From the NCBI RefSeq assembly GCF_016918735.1, contig NZ_JAFFPR010000034.1, positions 1 to 17,726 of the forward strand: DNA of 17,726 bases, in the 5' to 3' direction. The position numbers were made by a program, and so were the translations under genes. Of this stretch, positions 6,900-14,750 are shown in pieces. Position 1 is the first letter of the stretch. Every line of letters starts with the position of its first letter. The DNA is from Leptospira abararensis. Its GTDB lineage: Bacteria > Spirochaetota > Leptospiria > Leptospirales > Leptospiraceae. The notes below the pieces were generated by a model that searched no databases, was not told where the DNA came from, and was given only the letters and a program-made list of their open reading frames with translations.

Positions 6900-7883
6900 A
6901 TGAATAATAATAAAAAGTCTTTATTGAAAGCGATGATCGAAAAAGAAAACAAAGCTGAAAAGCCCTCAGACAAAATGAAATATCTAATTTCTGCAATTAT
7001 CATTCCAATTTTTGTAATGTTATTTTCTTTAGGTTATTCAATATACCAAAATCAAAGAACAATCGAGCTTGAATCTATTTCCCAAATTTCTTTGCTTGAT
7101 TCATCGACTGATCCCTTTTTTAAAGAAATAAAAATCTATAGAAATGATGAAGAACTTAGTAACATTTCAAGGATTGATTTTAGCATAACCAATATTGGAC
7201 GCCTAGATATTACAAAAGAGGACATTGTTCGTCCGATCAGAATCATTTTCACTGACAATCCAAAAATATTTAGTGTCGTCATCAACTCGAAACAACCGAA
7301 AGATATGGAAATTTCACTTACTAAATCAGATTCGAGTATTGATTTTAACTTTGATCTAATGAATCCTAACGATAAATTTATATTTTCCGTTTATACCGAT
7401 AAGCTAGTTTCAAATTTCTCAGCAACTGCCGGAATAAAAAATTTATCAGAACTTCGGATTAAAAAATTTGAGGAAAAAAATGATACAGAAAAAAAAACAC
7501 AGCCATGGTATATTTGGCTTGGTTGGATTTTTGATTTCTTTTGGTTCCTATGTGTATTAATTTTCTTTAGAATAAGAAAACAGCTAATCAGATTTGAAAA
7601 GGAAAATAAAACAGTAGCAACGCTTGTCTCTCGACATCCGACATTTCAAAATTTAAAAGACTATCTTACAAGTAACCTCGATGCTATTTTTGTAGATAAA
7701 GATATCAAAAAACTAGAAAAAATTCTAAGTGAAAATGAAGGAAACTATGAACAGTCCAAGAAAGAATTAATTCTGTTCATAGAATCAGAAATAAGTGGTC
7801 AATTATACGGAAAGACTGCGTATTTCATTTTTCTAGTTTTATCAATTGGATTTGCAGTTTTCCTATATAAGTCAACATTATAA
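6900..7883 (+). CDS. Three-pass membrane protein with an extracytoplasmic-type beta domain, unrecognised
   Basis: The 327-residue protein has a basic N-terminus, a first membrane segment at about 27-48, and a soluble beta-rich domain at about 55-200. That domain includes [19 protein letters not shown], a strand-turn-strand pattern resembling immunoglobulin-like sandwiches. A second membrane segment lies at about 203-224 with many aromatic residues ([14 protein letters not shown]), followed by a helical stretch at about 226-300, and a third segment at about 306-324. By the positive-inside trend, the beta domain may face outward and the 226-300 region inward. It is the only gene in its cassette. 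The overall plan is seen directly; the family and function are not recognised. Confidence 0.7.
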   Translation: MNNNKKSLLKAMIEKENKAEKPSDKMKYLISAIIIPIFVMLFSLGYSIYQNQRTIELESISQISLLDSSTDPFFKEIKIYRNDEELSNISRIDFSITNIGRLDITKEDIVRPIRIIFTDNPKIFSVVINSKQPKDMEISLTKSDSSIDFNFDLMNPNDKFIFSVYTDKLVSNFSATAGIKNLSELRIKKFEEKNDTEKKTQPWYIWLGWIFDFFWFLCVLIFFRIRKQLIRFEKENKTVATLVSRHPTFQNLKDYLTSNLDAIFVDKDIKKLEKILSENEGNYEQSKKELILFIESEISGQLYGKTAYFIFLVLSIGFAVFLYKSTL

Positions 7884-7896
7884 TATAGTGACCTTC

Positions 7897-8060
7897 GCAT
7901 AACAGCATGGAAACGCTGCGCTTCGGCACAAGGCCTCGCTTGGGCTACGCCACATTTCCCTTCTGTCACTCGTTTGCATTCGCAAACTCCGTGCCAGTCC
8001 CTAACGTCCCGTTAACGGGACTCAGGGTCGGGAAACGTCGTCTCCACTAGTTCGTTAATT
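7897..8060 (+). repeat. attC site 8
   Basis: R'' GCATAAC is at 7897-7903 and R' GTTAATT at 8054-8060. The L arms TGGAAAC and GTCTCCA pair with one A-C opposition. The inner stem is TTTCCC with GGGAAA. Hairpins are GTTTGC/GCAAAC and the fully palindromic GTCCCGTTAACGGGAC within the TAAC/TCA loop. Confidence 0.9.
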
Positions 8061-8426
8061 GCAATTAGTTGATCAAAAGATTATAACGCGCAAATTTTTT
8101 TATGATTTTTGTGGTGCTTAAAGCTTTTAAAAAGACTCGGCGTGCAATATTAATTTGCATGTGTTATTAAGGATTTTAGCTTTTTAAGATTTAAGAGAAA
8201 AATTTGCGCTGGCTTGGATGAACCTTTCGACTAAACTTCATTACTATACGAACTAACTGCAATTAACAGCGGCTTACCGCTCGCTCAGGACCTTTTCCAC
8301 TTCGCCTCAGATTTCTGAAAAAATCTGGATCTCGTGGGGCCTTCGCTCGGCCTAAAGGCACATTCCGTGTCACGCTAACGCCTCTAAAGAGGCTCAGCTA
8401 CACGAAACGTCGGTAAGCCTAATTCG
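8055..8426 (+). mobile_element. Gene-less cassette, copy B (divergent core)
   Basis: It has the same ends and internal 11-bp inverted repeat as copies A and C: GCGCAAATTTT (8088-8098) and AAAATTTGCGC (8199-8209). The roughly 100-base core between the repeats has a largely different sequence, rich in AAAGCTTTT-like runs. The 3' flank TTGGATGAACCTTTCGAC is shared with copy C. No open reading frame of credible length is seen. It separates the three-pass membrane protein from the PD-(D/E)XK protein. Confidence 0.8.
8219..8247 (+). promoter_or_regulatory. Candidate promoter in gene-less cassette B
   Basis: TGAACC (8219-8224), 17 bases, then TACTAT (8242-8247) correspond to the TTGACC/TACTAT pair of copy A. 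The -10 box and spacing are conserved while the spacer sequence drifts, which supports a functional element. The -35 match is poor. Confidence 0.28.
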
Positions 8427-8432
8427 TTATAC
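8261..8432 (+). repeat. attC site 9 (gene-less-cassette type)
   Basis: R'' AATTAAC is at 8261-8267 and R' GTTATAC at 8426-8432. The L arms GGCTTACCG and CGGTAAGCC pair. The inner stem TTCCGTGT opposite ACACGAAA has one C-A opposition. The extra AGATTT/AAATCT hairpin and the GCCTCT/AGAGGC top with the TAAC/TCA loop are present. Confidence 0.87.
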
Positions 8433-8473
8433 GCCATAATTTACAAATATAATATGAAAAAGGAACCAAAAAA

Positions 8474-9481
8474 ATGGGGAAACCATTAACATTTTTTTCT
8501 AATTACAATTCATCTGAAAACAGGACAACTAATTATACACTTCTGCTTTTGAAACTTATTTATGAAGATAGTCCGACAAACTTTGGATATCTATTAAGCA
8601 CGCTGACTAACGAAGAAACAGGATCTATGGTTGGTGTGAAATTCTTTCAACAGGAAAAAAAGAATAAGAGCATACCAGATGGAATTATACTACAAAAATC
8701 TTTTTCTATCTTTATAGAAACAAAAAACTTTGATTGGTTTTATGACGAGCAGATAGAAAACCACTTACAGGCTCTAAATGATGAATCTGCGAACGCAAAA
8801 ATTTTGATTGCTTTAAGTAACTTTGAGTCAACGGATCTTTCAAAATTTGATAATATAAAAAATATAATCTCAACTAAATACAAAAATCAGCTGATCTTCC
8901 AAGCTCTCAATTTTGAGGATTTCATAATTGCCTTAGAATCCGACTTCATCCCCTCGAAATTCAAGGAACAAATAAGTGAATATAGGGATTACTTAAATGA
9001 AAACAATCTATTACCCACTTGGAAAAAGAAATTGGACGTAATTAATTGCTCAGGAATTCCTGAAGAAATTCTCGAAGGTAATGTTTACTTATGTCCTGCA
9101 ATTGGAGGTTCATACTCTCATCAAAGATGTAAATATTTCGGAATGTACATTGAAAAAACAGTTAAAATAATTTCCGAAATCAAAGCAGTAATTGATGTAA
9201 ATAGTGCGGATTCTATTAACATCAAATGGATAAATAACGACGAAAAGGTAGAAAATTTAAAAGATTTAGCTTTAGCGAAAGCAAACTATTATCGTCAATC
9301 GGAATTACCAGTTAGAGTTTTTCTACTAGATAGATTATTTGAATGTAATTTCGCGAAGGACAGTCCAGGAGGTATACAATATAGTAAAACTTACTTTGAT
9401 ATTTCTAAACTAAATTTCAGTAATACCGAAGAATTAGCTAAGGAACTCAGTTCTAAAAAATGGTCAGATTTCAATCACTAA
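8474..9481 (+). CDS. PD-(D/E)XK nuclease-like protein
   Basis: The 335-residue product has IPDGIILQKSFSIFIETKN at about residues 67-85, with D69 and E82-T83-K84. This matches the PD...(D/E)-x-K active site of restriction-type nucleases on a beta hairpin. QIENHLQAL (93-101) follows at the position where this fold usually has its next helix. The C-terminal part contains CPAIGGSYSHQRCKYFGMY (about 207-225), a conserved-looking segment that I cannot assign. AAGGA (8460-8464) lies 9 bases before the ATG and supports the start. It is alone in its cassette with no methyltransferase, so it would have to recognise modified or otherwise foreign DNA, or act on another substrate. The nuclease call is by motif and the target is unknown. 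Confidence 0.65.
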   Translation: MGKPLTFFSNYNSSENRTTNYTLLLLKLIYEDSPTNFGYLLSTLTNEETGSMVGVKFFQQEKKNKSIPDGIILQKSFSIFIETKNFDWFYDEQIENHLQALNDESANAKILIALSNFESTDLSKFDNIKNIISTKYKNQLIFQALNFEDFIIALESDFIPSKFKEQISEYRDYLNENNLLPTWKKKLDVINCSGIPEEILEGNVYLCPAIGGSYSHQRCKYFGMYIEKTVKIISEIKAVIDVNSADSINIKWINNDEKVENLKDLALAKANYYRQSELPVRVFLLDRLFECNFAKDSPGGIQYSKTYFDISKLNFSNTEELAKELSSKKWSDFNH

Positions 9482-9489
9482 ATTACGGC

Positions 9490-9652
9490 GTATAACAGCG
9501 TGTAAACGCTGCGCTTCGGCACTTGCGGCCTCGCTTGGGCTGTGCCACATTCCCCTTCTGTCACTCGTTTGCATTCGCAAACTCCGTGCCAGTCCCTAAC
9601 GTCCCGCTGGGACTCAGGGTCGGGGAACGTTGTTTACACTAGTTCGTTATGC
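9490..9652 (+). repeat. attC site 10
   Basis: R'' GTATAAC is at 9490-9496 and R' GTTATGC at 9646-9652. The L arms GTGTAAAC and GTTTACAC pair perfectly. The inner stem is TTCCCC with GGGGAA. Hairpins are GTTTGC/GCAAAC and GTCCC/GGGAC with the TAAC/TCA loop. The left loop has a small local variation, ACTTGCGG. Confidence 0.9.
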
Positions 9653-9755
9653 GCAAGTTTGGAAATTTAATATTTAGGAATGATAAACTAAAAAAAATGA
9701 AAGTATACGAAAATATCCAACTGTTTAATTACAAAAATTAAAAAACAATAAATTC

Positions 9756-10265
9756 ATGAATCAATTATTACCTAATGAAATTGGAATTCTAAATCAAATA
9801 AGCAGTAGATTTAGACCCAAAACCGATATAATTTATGATGATTTATACAATTTAACAACAGCCTACAAGAATTTAAATATCGAAAACAGAAAAATATTTA
9901 GAGAAAGCTTACCAACAAATATTAAAAAAAAGCTTCTTGGCTTCAGCGGATTTTTAGCAGAATATGCAATATTCAAAACAGAAAGTAAGTATATTTCCGC
10001 TGCGCTACTTTTTCACTGTATAGAAGATTTTTCTATCGATCCAAGAGAAAATATAAGATACCTAATCTTAATAAATCATTCTTCTAACCTTCTAGGGTAT
10101 GAATTTAAAAAATTCATACTTGCCGAAATTAATAATTGTTCAGACGAAGCAAAAAAATATTTTATAGAATTTATGAAGCGAGACAAATCGCTAAATTCAC
10201 TTGATAAATTTGAAATGCAACTAATGGAAATTGATAATTTTCCAATTTACACAATGAAAAAGTAA
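9756..10265 (+). CDS. Small helical hypothetical protein
   Basis: The 169-residue product is predicted from composition to be all-helical and soluble, without a signal peptide. The middle part, with KLLGFSGFLAEYAIF and SAALLFHCIEDF, reads as consecutive amphipathic helices that could form a HEAT-like bundle. A following segment contains a histidine-serine pair (NHSSNLLGYEFKKF). No catalytic motif stands out and no family is recognised. The start has no clear Shine-Dalgarno, and the roughly 100-base leader from the attC is longer than in most cassettes. A 14-codon open frame at 9698-9742 lies in this leader. About 110 bases follow the stop before the next attC; they hold a 9-bp inverted repeat but no T-run. 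Confidence 0.65.
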   Translation: MNQLLPNEIGILNQISSRFRPKTDIIYDDLYNLTTAYKNLNIENRKIFRESLPTNIKKKLLGFSGFLAEYAIFKTESKYISAALLFHCIEDFSIDPRENIRYLILINHSSNLLGYEFKKFILAEINNCSDEAKKYFIEFMKRDKSLNSLDKFEMQLMEIDNFPIYTMKK

Positions 10266-10374
10266 TCTAGTATTTCTCAAATTGTAATGAATTTCTTTAA
10301 TTATTTAAATTTCTGAAAATGGAAAGAAATTAATTATCTTAAAAATGTAGAAATGATTAAAACTCCAAACCAGC

Positions 10375-10536
10375 GCATAACAGCGCCTTAACGCTTCGCT
10401 TCGGCACAAGGCCTCGCTCGGTCTGCGACACATAGGCTTCTGGCACTCCCCTTGCTTACGCAAGTGTCGTTCCAGTCCCTAACGTCCCGTTCGGGACTCA
10501 GGGTCAGCCTACGTCGTTAAGGCTAGTTCGTTAGCC
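10375..10536 (+). repeat. attC site 11
   Basis: R'' GCATAAC is at 10375-10381 and R' GTTAGCC at 10530-10536. The L arms CCTTAACG and CGTTAAGG pair. The inner stem is TAGGCT with AGCCTA. Hairpins are CTTGC/GCAAG and GTCCCG/CGGGAC with the TAAC/TCA loop. The body is close to site 4. Confidence 0.9.
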
Positions 10537-10571
10537 GAAATCGCAAAATTTTAATTTAAAAAGGAAATAAA

Positions 10572-10739
10572 ATGGAAACACTCTCATTAATTGCTGATAT
10601 CTTAGGAATAGCAGGTTTTTTTATGTCTGCAGGCACCATCTATCACCTAAAAAAAAATAATACGAACAATGTAAAAGCTAAACAAACTGTATTAGGAAAA
10701 AACAATCAACAAACAATAAAGGTTAGTAACAATGACTAA
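10572..10739 (+). CDS. Small single-pass membrane protein, first gene of the ABC-3C-like operon
   Basis: This is a 55-residue gene with the ribosome site AAGGA (10561-10565) 6 bases before its ATG. Residues 4-24 (LSLIADILGIAGFFMSAGTI) form one membrane helix. It is followed by a basic stretch and the tail VKAKQTVLGKNNQQTIKV, whose AKQ...G-x-NNQQ pattern resembles short beta-repeat tails seen in other small conflict-system proteins. Its stop overlaps the next gene by 8 bases, so the two are translationally coupled. In ABC-three-component systems the C-terminal-domain component is often fused to an effector. Here a separate membrane peptide could fill that role, by inference from position. Confidence 0.7.
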   Translation: METLSLIADILGIAGFFMSAGTIYHLKKNNTNNVKAKQTVLGKNNQQTIKVSNND

Positions 10740-11220
10740 TCAGCGTCAATTTGCATTCGGTACAAAAATAAATCAGTATATTTTAAACTTGCATGAAGAC
10801 ATACTTTTAATATCAGCAGAAGAGCTAGAAATAATGCTCGGATTTATAGTTTCTAGCGATAATTCTGAAGAAGCTGAATTAGCTACTTACATCCCCAATT
10901 TAGAAGAAAAAAATATTTTAAACGGAGTTTCAAAAGTTACTTATCAGGAAATAAAAGAGAGTACTAAATACTTCGACCTAATAGATGATTATTTTAGATC
11001 AGATACCTCCGGAAAATTATTAAAGCTATATAAAGCTGCTAAAAAAATTCTACAAACTTCATATGGTTCAAAATTTAACAGAAATTTACCCGGTTTTTTA
11101 GAAGCATTTGTAACCAAATACAAGACAAATGATCCTTCTATATCAATCGAATACATTGAAAAAATGCTTATTTTTTTACACTATATGTACTCATCTTGTG
11201 ATCTTGGTGAAAAGCCATGA
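10732..11220 (+). CDS. ABC-3C-like C-terminal-domain component (probable)
   Basis: The 162-residue protein is mostly helical, with KINQYILNLHEDILLISAEELEIML near its N-terminus (about 12-36) and a C-terminal pair of helices ending in FLHYMYSSC. It overlaps its neighbours on both sides: 8 bases with the upstream membrane peptide, and ATGA (11217-11220) with the downstream gene. In ABC-three-component conflict systems a C-terminal-domain protein is encoded next to a short middle component and a DUF2326-like ATPase, in this order. The assignment rests on gene order and size, and similarity is not obvious by eye. It has no catalytic motif of its own. Confidence 0.5.
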   Translation: MTNQRQFAFGTKINQYILNLHEDILLISAEELEIMLGFIVSSDNSEEAELATYIPNLEEKNILNGVSKVTYQEIKESTKYFDLIDDYFRSDTSGKLLKLYKAAKKILQTSYGSKFNRNLPGFLEAFVTKYKTNDPSISIEYIEKMLIFLHYMYSSCDLGEKP

Positions 11221-11453
11221 TTAAAATCGAAAGATACTTTAATTTTAAAGAAAATCCTATAACTTTGGCCGGAGAAATTGGTTTGTCTCTAAAATTTAAT
11301 TCTCAAATTAATATGAACGAACTAATTCTAGACTTTAGTAAAAGATATCCAACAAGTTTTGAAAGCCTTTTTAATGAAGCAATAATTCTTCTATATTCGC
11401 TTGGTAAAATTGAATACGATGCCCAAAGTGATACTCTAAAATATATATCATGA
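11217..11453 (+). CDS. ABC-3C-like middle component (probable)
   Basis: The 78-residue product reads like a small winged-helix-type adaptor. A central helix with FSKRYPTSFESLFNEAIILLYSLGKI is followed by IEYDAQSDTLKYI, a hairpin-like ending. The DFLYxLGxIxY-like pattern is typical of the middle component of ABC-three-component systems. It overlaps the upstream gene by ATGA at 11217-11220 and the downstream ATPase by ATGA at 11450-11453, consistent with strict co-translation. It would bridge the ATPase and the C-terminal-domain protein, by analogy to the family. Confidence 0.6.
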   Translation: MIKIERYFNFKENPITLAGEIGLSLKFNSQINMNELILDFSKRYPTSFESLFNEAIILLYSLGKIEYDAQSDTLKYIS

Positions 11454-13051
11454 AAATACTAAAAATTGAATCCACTTTCAAAACTTTTAGAACTATACCT
11501 TTTGACGATCACTTTACAGTAATTGCAGGTGATTCTAAAAAAAATAAAAAATCGAGATCTCATAATCTAGGAAAATCTACTATAATTGGAATAATTGATT
11601 TCGTTCTATTTAATGGCAGTGGAAGATTATTAACTAAAATAAAAAAAATAGATAAGGACTGCATTTTTAAATTAAGTTTAAAAACCGAAAATGGATCCAC
11701 AATTTATCAAAGAGGCTTTTCAAGACGAAAACCAGGTGAAGCAAAATCCATCAATACGACCGTATCATATGAATTTTTCATTAGAAAGCAAGGTGAATTT
11801 ACAGAAGAATTCAGAAAGCCAACATATTTAGGAAAAGATTATACCTGGAAACCATTAATATTTGGCTTGCTAGGCTTTGATCAAAATCTTTTAGATCAAA
11901 AATTACGCTTATCTTCAGAAATCGATGATTATGATAAATTAATTAAAATTCATAAAAAAACATCAATATCGGATCAAAACAAAAATCAATATTTAGAAAG
12001 TCTAATCAAAGAAAAAGATCAACTGAATTTAAATTTAAATAAAATTGATCTTCTAAAATCTGATCTTAACGATATAAAGAAAATAGTAACAGATTTAGAT
12101 AAAAAAATTGGAATTTTAAAAAATGAAATTTATTTTCATTCAAAAGAAAAGCAAAGAATTGAAGATTCATTACATAGATCTAAGTCTTTAATTACAAACA
12201 CTATAGATATTGCAAAAATATTCGAGGAAATAAACATTTACTTTGGAAATGAAATAAAGAAAGATATTTCCGAAATAAAGGAATTTCAATCAAAACTAAT
12301 CATCAATAGAACAAAAGTATTAAATGAATTACTTAAAAATTGCACTAATATAATAAATGAAAAAAACAAAGAAATCGAAAACCTGAATAGTCACAGAAAT
12401 TTAAGTTTTAAGAATTTACTGGAAGATGAATCGGAAAAAAAATATAAAGATATCTTTTCAAAAATACTACTAATTGAAAAAGAAATTTCCTCAATTGAAC
12501 AAAGTACGACTAAAATGAGTATTCAGGAATTGGAATCAACTAGAGCATTATTAGTCACAGAACATTTGGCACTATCAGCAAAACTCTCTAAAACCATTGA
12601 TGATATAAACAATACATTCAATTCCATTAATTCAATATATAAAAAAATTATGAAAGATACTATGAATATAAATGCTGAAATAAAGATTATAAAAAATTCA
12701 ACAGGCAATGTTGAATTCAGAACCAAATCCTACAAAAATAACAAGGAGACTCAAGAATTAGAAGGATCTACCGCAAAAAAAATATCATGTGCAGCAGTAG
12801 ATTTAGCTATACGTTCATTTTATAAAGAGGATTCAGGTTTTATAATACATGATGGAATTATCGACGATATAGATAAGAATGCAGCTACCGAATATATTAA
12901 AGTTGTAAAAAAACTTTCCATACAATATAACTTTCAATATATTCTTTTGGCAATCAAGGACAAATTACCCAGTAATATAAATGCATCCGATATTAAAATA
13001 GAGCTAAACGATTATACACCAGCAGGCCTCCTTTTTGGTAGAAAATATTAA
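11450..13051 (+). CDS. DUF2326-like ABC-type ATPase of an ABC-3C system
   Basis: The 533-residue protein has ATPase halves at both ends separated by a long coiled coil. The N-terminal Walker A region ends in NLGKSTIIGIIDF (about 39-51), with K42 and S43 as phosphate-binding residues. It is preceded by a lysine-rich stretch in place of the usual short loop. Coiled-coil helices run from about 160 to 410, rich in Lys, Glu and Leu. Near the C-terminus FIIHDG (464-469) followed by DDIDKNAATEY matches the Walker B region of DUF2326 proteins, which typically have a histidine here. This resembles the SMC/Rad50-like ABC ATPases of ABC-three-component conflict systems. It is the last of four overlapping genes in one cassette and stops 20 bases before the attC. 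Confidence 0.75.
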   Translation: MKILKIESTFKTFRTIPFDDHFTVIAGDSKKNKKSRSHNLGKSTIIGIIDFVLFNGSGRLLTKIKKIDKDCIFKLSLKTENGSTIYQRGFSRRKPGEAKSINTTVSYEFFIRKQGEFTEEFRKPTYLGKDYTWKPLIFGLLGFDQNLLDQKLRLSSEIDDYDKLIKIHKKTSISDQNKNQYLESLIKEKDQLNLNLNKIDLLKSDLNDIKKIVTDLDKKIGILKNEIYFHSKEKQRIEDSLHRSKSLITNTIDIAKIFEEINIYFGNEIKKDISEIKEFQSKLIINRTKVLNELLKNCTNIINEKNKEIENLNSHRNLSFKNLLEDESEKKYKDIFSKILLIEKEISSIEQSTTKMSIQELESTRALLVTEHLALSAKLSKTIDDINNTFNSINSIYKKIMKDTMNINAEIKIIKNSTGNVEFRTKSYKNNKETQELEGSTAKKISCAAVDLAIRSFYKEDSGFIIHDGIIDDIDKNAATEYIKVVKKLSIQYNFQYILLAIKDKLPSNINASDIKIELNDYTPAGLLFGRKY

Positions 13052-13071
13052 GATAGAATAAGAGCGACTTC

Positions 13072-13236
13072 GGCTAACAGCGACTAACCGCTTCACTTCG
13101 GGACTTGCGCCCTCGTTCGGTCTTCGACACATAGGCTTTTGTCACTCCTCTTGCTTACGCAAGCGTCGCGCCACTCCCTAACGTCCCTTCCAGGGACTCA
13201 GGGTCAGCCTACGTCGGTTAGTCTAGTTCGTTAATT
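13072..13236 (+). repeat. attC site 12
   Basis: R'' GGCTAAC is at 13072-13078 and R' GTTAATT at 13230-13236. The L arms ACTAACCG and CGGTTAGT pair. The inner stem is TAGGCT with AGCCTA. Hairpins are CTTGC/GCAAG and GTCCC-ttcca-GGGAC with the TAAC/TCA loop. Confidence 0.89.
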
Positions 13237-13603
13237 GCAATTAGTTGATCAAAAGAAGAAAGCGCGCAAATTTTTTTAGGAAGCTGTTGTCGATTTAAGC
13301 TTTGGAAGAGAACAATTTAAGCTTTTCTCTCCACGCAAGTGCAGTTTGTTATTTATGCTTTATAAGAATTAAGAGAAAATTTGCGCTGACTTGGATGAAC
13401 CTTTCGACTTAAATATTTTACTATACTAACTAACTGCAATTAACAGCGGCTTACCGCTCGCTCAGGGCCTTATCCACTTCGCCTCAGATTTCTGAAAAAA
13501 TCTGGATCTCGTGGGGCCTTCGCTCGGCCTAAAGGCACATTTCGTGTTACGCTAACGCCTCTAAAGAGGCTCAGCTACACGAAACGTCGGTAAGCCTAAT
13601 TCG
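13231..13603 (+). mobile_element. Gene-less cassette, copy C (mosaic)
   Basis: It has the same ends as copies A and B, with the internal inverted repeat GCGCAAATTTT (13264-13274) and AAAATTTGCGC (13376-13386). The core is nearly identical to copy A, whereas the 3' flank (CTTGGATGAACC) and the attC apex (GCCTCTAAAGAGGC) match copy B. No open reading frame of credible length is seen. It sits between the ABC-3C cassette and the Mrr-like cassette. Confidence 0.8.
13396..13424 (+). promoter_or_regulatory. Candidate promoter in gene-less cassette C
   Basis: TGAACC (13396-13401), 17 bases, then TACTAT (13419-13424) match the layout in copies A and B. It faces the Mrr-like gene across attC site 13. 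The -35 box is weak. Confidence 0.28.
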
Positions 13604-13609
13604 TTAGCC
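13438..13609 (+). repeat. attC site 13 (gene-less-cassette type)
   Basis: R'' AATTAAC is at 13438-13444 and R' GTTAGCC at 13603-13609. The L arms GGCTTACCG and CGGTAAGCC pair. The inner stem TTTCGTGT faces ACACGAAA. The extra AGATTT/AAATCT hairpin and the GCCTCT/AGAGGC top with the TAAC/TCA loop are present. Confidence 0.87.
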
Positions 13610-13652
13610 GAAATGCTAAATTGAAATTTAATATTAATTGGAGATAATGATC

Positions 13653-14744
13653 ATGAAATCGACTTTTATTGAGAAATTGATAGATTGGAAAGAATTTGAA
13701 CTTTTTATAAAAAAACTTTATGAACAGGACGAAAGTTTAGAAGCTGAGCACGATGTAATGCTTATAGGAAAGTCTGGAGCAAGAAGACAGATTGATGTTT
13801 TAATTACTCAAAAGACAAAACTTCATGAATATAAAACCATTATCGAATGCAAACGCTGGAAGGAAAAAGTAGATCGAAGTAGAGTAGATATTCTTTATGC
13901 ATCAATTGAAGATTTAAACGCATCAAAAGGAGTTATATTTACGACTACTGGTTTCGAAGAAGGAGCAGAATTATATGCACAATCAAAGAATATTGACCTA
14001 TTTATAGTAAGAGATCTAACACCAGAAGAATGGGGGCTACCAGGAAGGGAAATTCATTTTTATCTTCAAACTTTTTGCGCTAAACTTATAAACTTACAAT
14101 TCCCTAATGCACAAATGATTCCAATAGTCGAAAATTATCCCAAAAATCTCGATATTAAAATTATCGTAGAAAAAGAGCAAAAATATGATGATTCACAATT
14201 GCTATACTCTAAAGCAGACGGAAAAAAAGGGCTAAATCTAGTTTCGTTACTTATTGATAAACAAAACGAAATAGTTGGAAAAATCTCAAACGGAATAGGT
14301 TTAATAGGCGAAGGAAAAATTGATGAAGAATTAGTTATTACCAGTGAAATAGAAATAAGTTTTGAGAATTATGAATTTAATCAATTAAGATACCCCTATG
14401 GAATAGTAACGCTAAATAAAATGAAGGCAACGCTGATAACACATGTCTCACAAAAAACATTTCACTTTGATAGAGGAGAAAAAATAGATATTGCTCTAAC
14501 AATAGAAAATTATATCAGAAAACAAAAATATGTAGCCTTTCAAAGAAACGAAGATACTAATATAGAAATTACTGAAAATCTCATGGACAAACTAACGAAA
14601 GAAAAAATCGCTCATGGAGAAGTGCTTCAGAATAATTCAATATTAAAAGTATTCCTTGCGCCATATGTTGATTTCACGATTACAGGAAAAGAAAAAAGCG
14701 CAACTACGGAAACTATAAAAGTAGAACTTTATAATTCGAAATAG
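13653..14744 (+). CDS. Mrr-like restriction endonuclease (type IV-like)
   Basis: The start at 13653 is chosen because GGAG (13640-13643) lies 9 bases before it. In-frame alternatives at 13638 (TTG) and 13647 (ATG) overlap or crowd that site. The 363-residue protein has an N-terminal nuclease domain: RRQIDV with D48 and IIECKRW with E65-C66-K67, the D...E-x-K active site of the Mrr family. KGVIFTTTGFEEGAELYA (92-109) follows, also typical of Mrr catalytic domains. Mrr proteins usually cut methylated or otherwise modified DNA. The C-terminal half (about 125-363) is beta-rich and unrecognised; it may sense a target. No methyltransferase is adjacent. It is alone in its cassette and is preceded by gene-less cassette C. 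Confidence 0.82.
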   Translation: MKSTFIEKLIDWKEFELFIKKLYEQDESLEAEHDVMLIGKSGARRQIDVLITQKTKLHEYKTIIECKRWKEKVDRSRVDILYASIEDLNASKGVIFTTTGFEEGAELYAQSKNIDLFIVRDLTPEEWGLPGREIHFYLQTFCAKLINLQFPNAQMIPIVENYPKNLDIKIIVEKEQKYDDSQLLYSKADGKKGLNLVSLLIDKQNEIVGKISNGIGLIGEGKIDEELVITSEIEISFENYEFNQLRYPYGIVTLNKMKATLITHVSQKTFHFDRGEKIDIALTIENYIRKQKYVAFQRNEDTNIEITENLMDKLTKEKIAHGEVLQNNSILKVFLAPYVDFTITGKEKSATTETIKVELYNSK

Positions 14745-14750
14745 CACTTC

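Noticed and set aside
10290..10331. Inverted repeat AATTTCTTT/AAAGAAATT after the 9756-10265 gene as a terminator
   Set aside because: Stem is AT-only with a loop of about 24 bases and no T-run follows; chance is likely in such AT-rich DNA.
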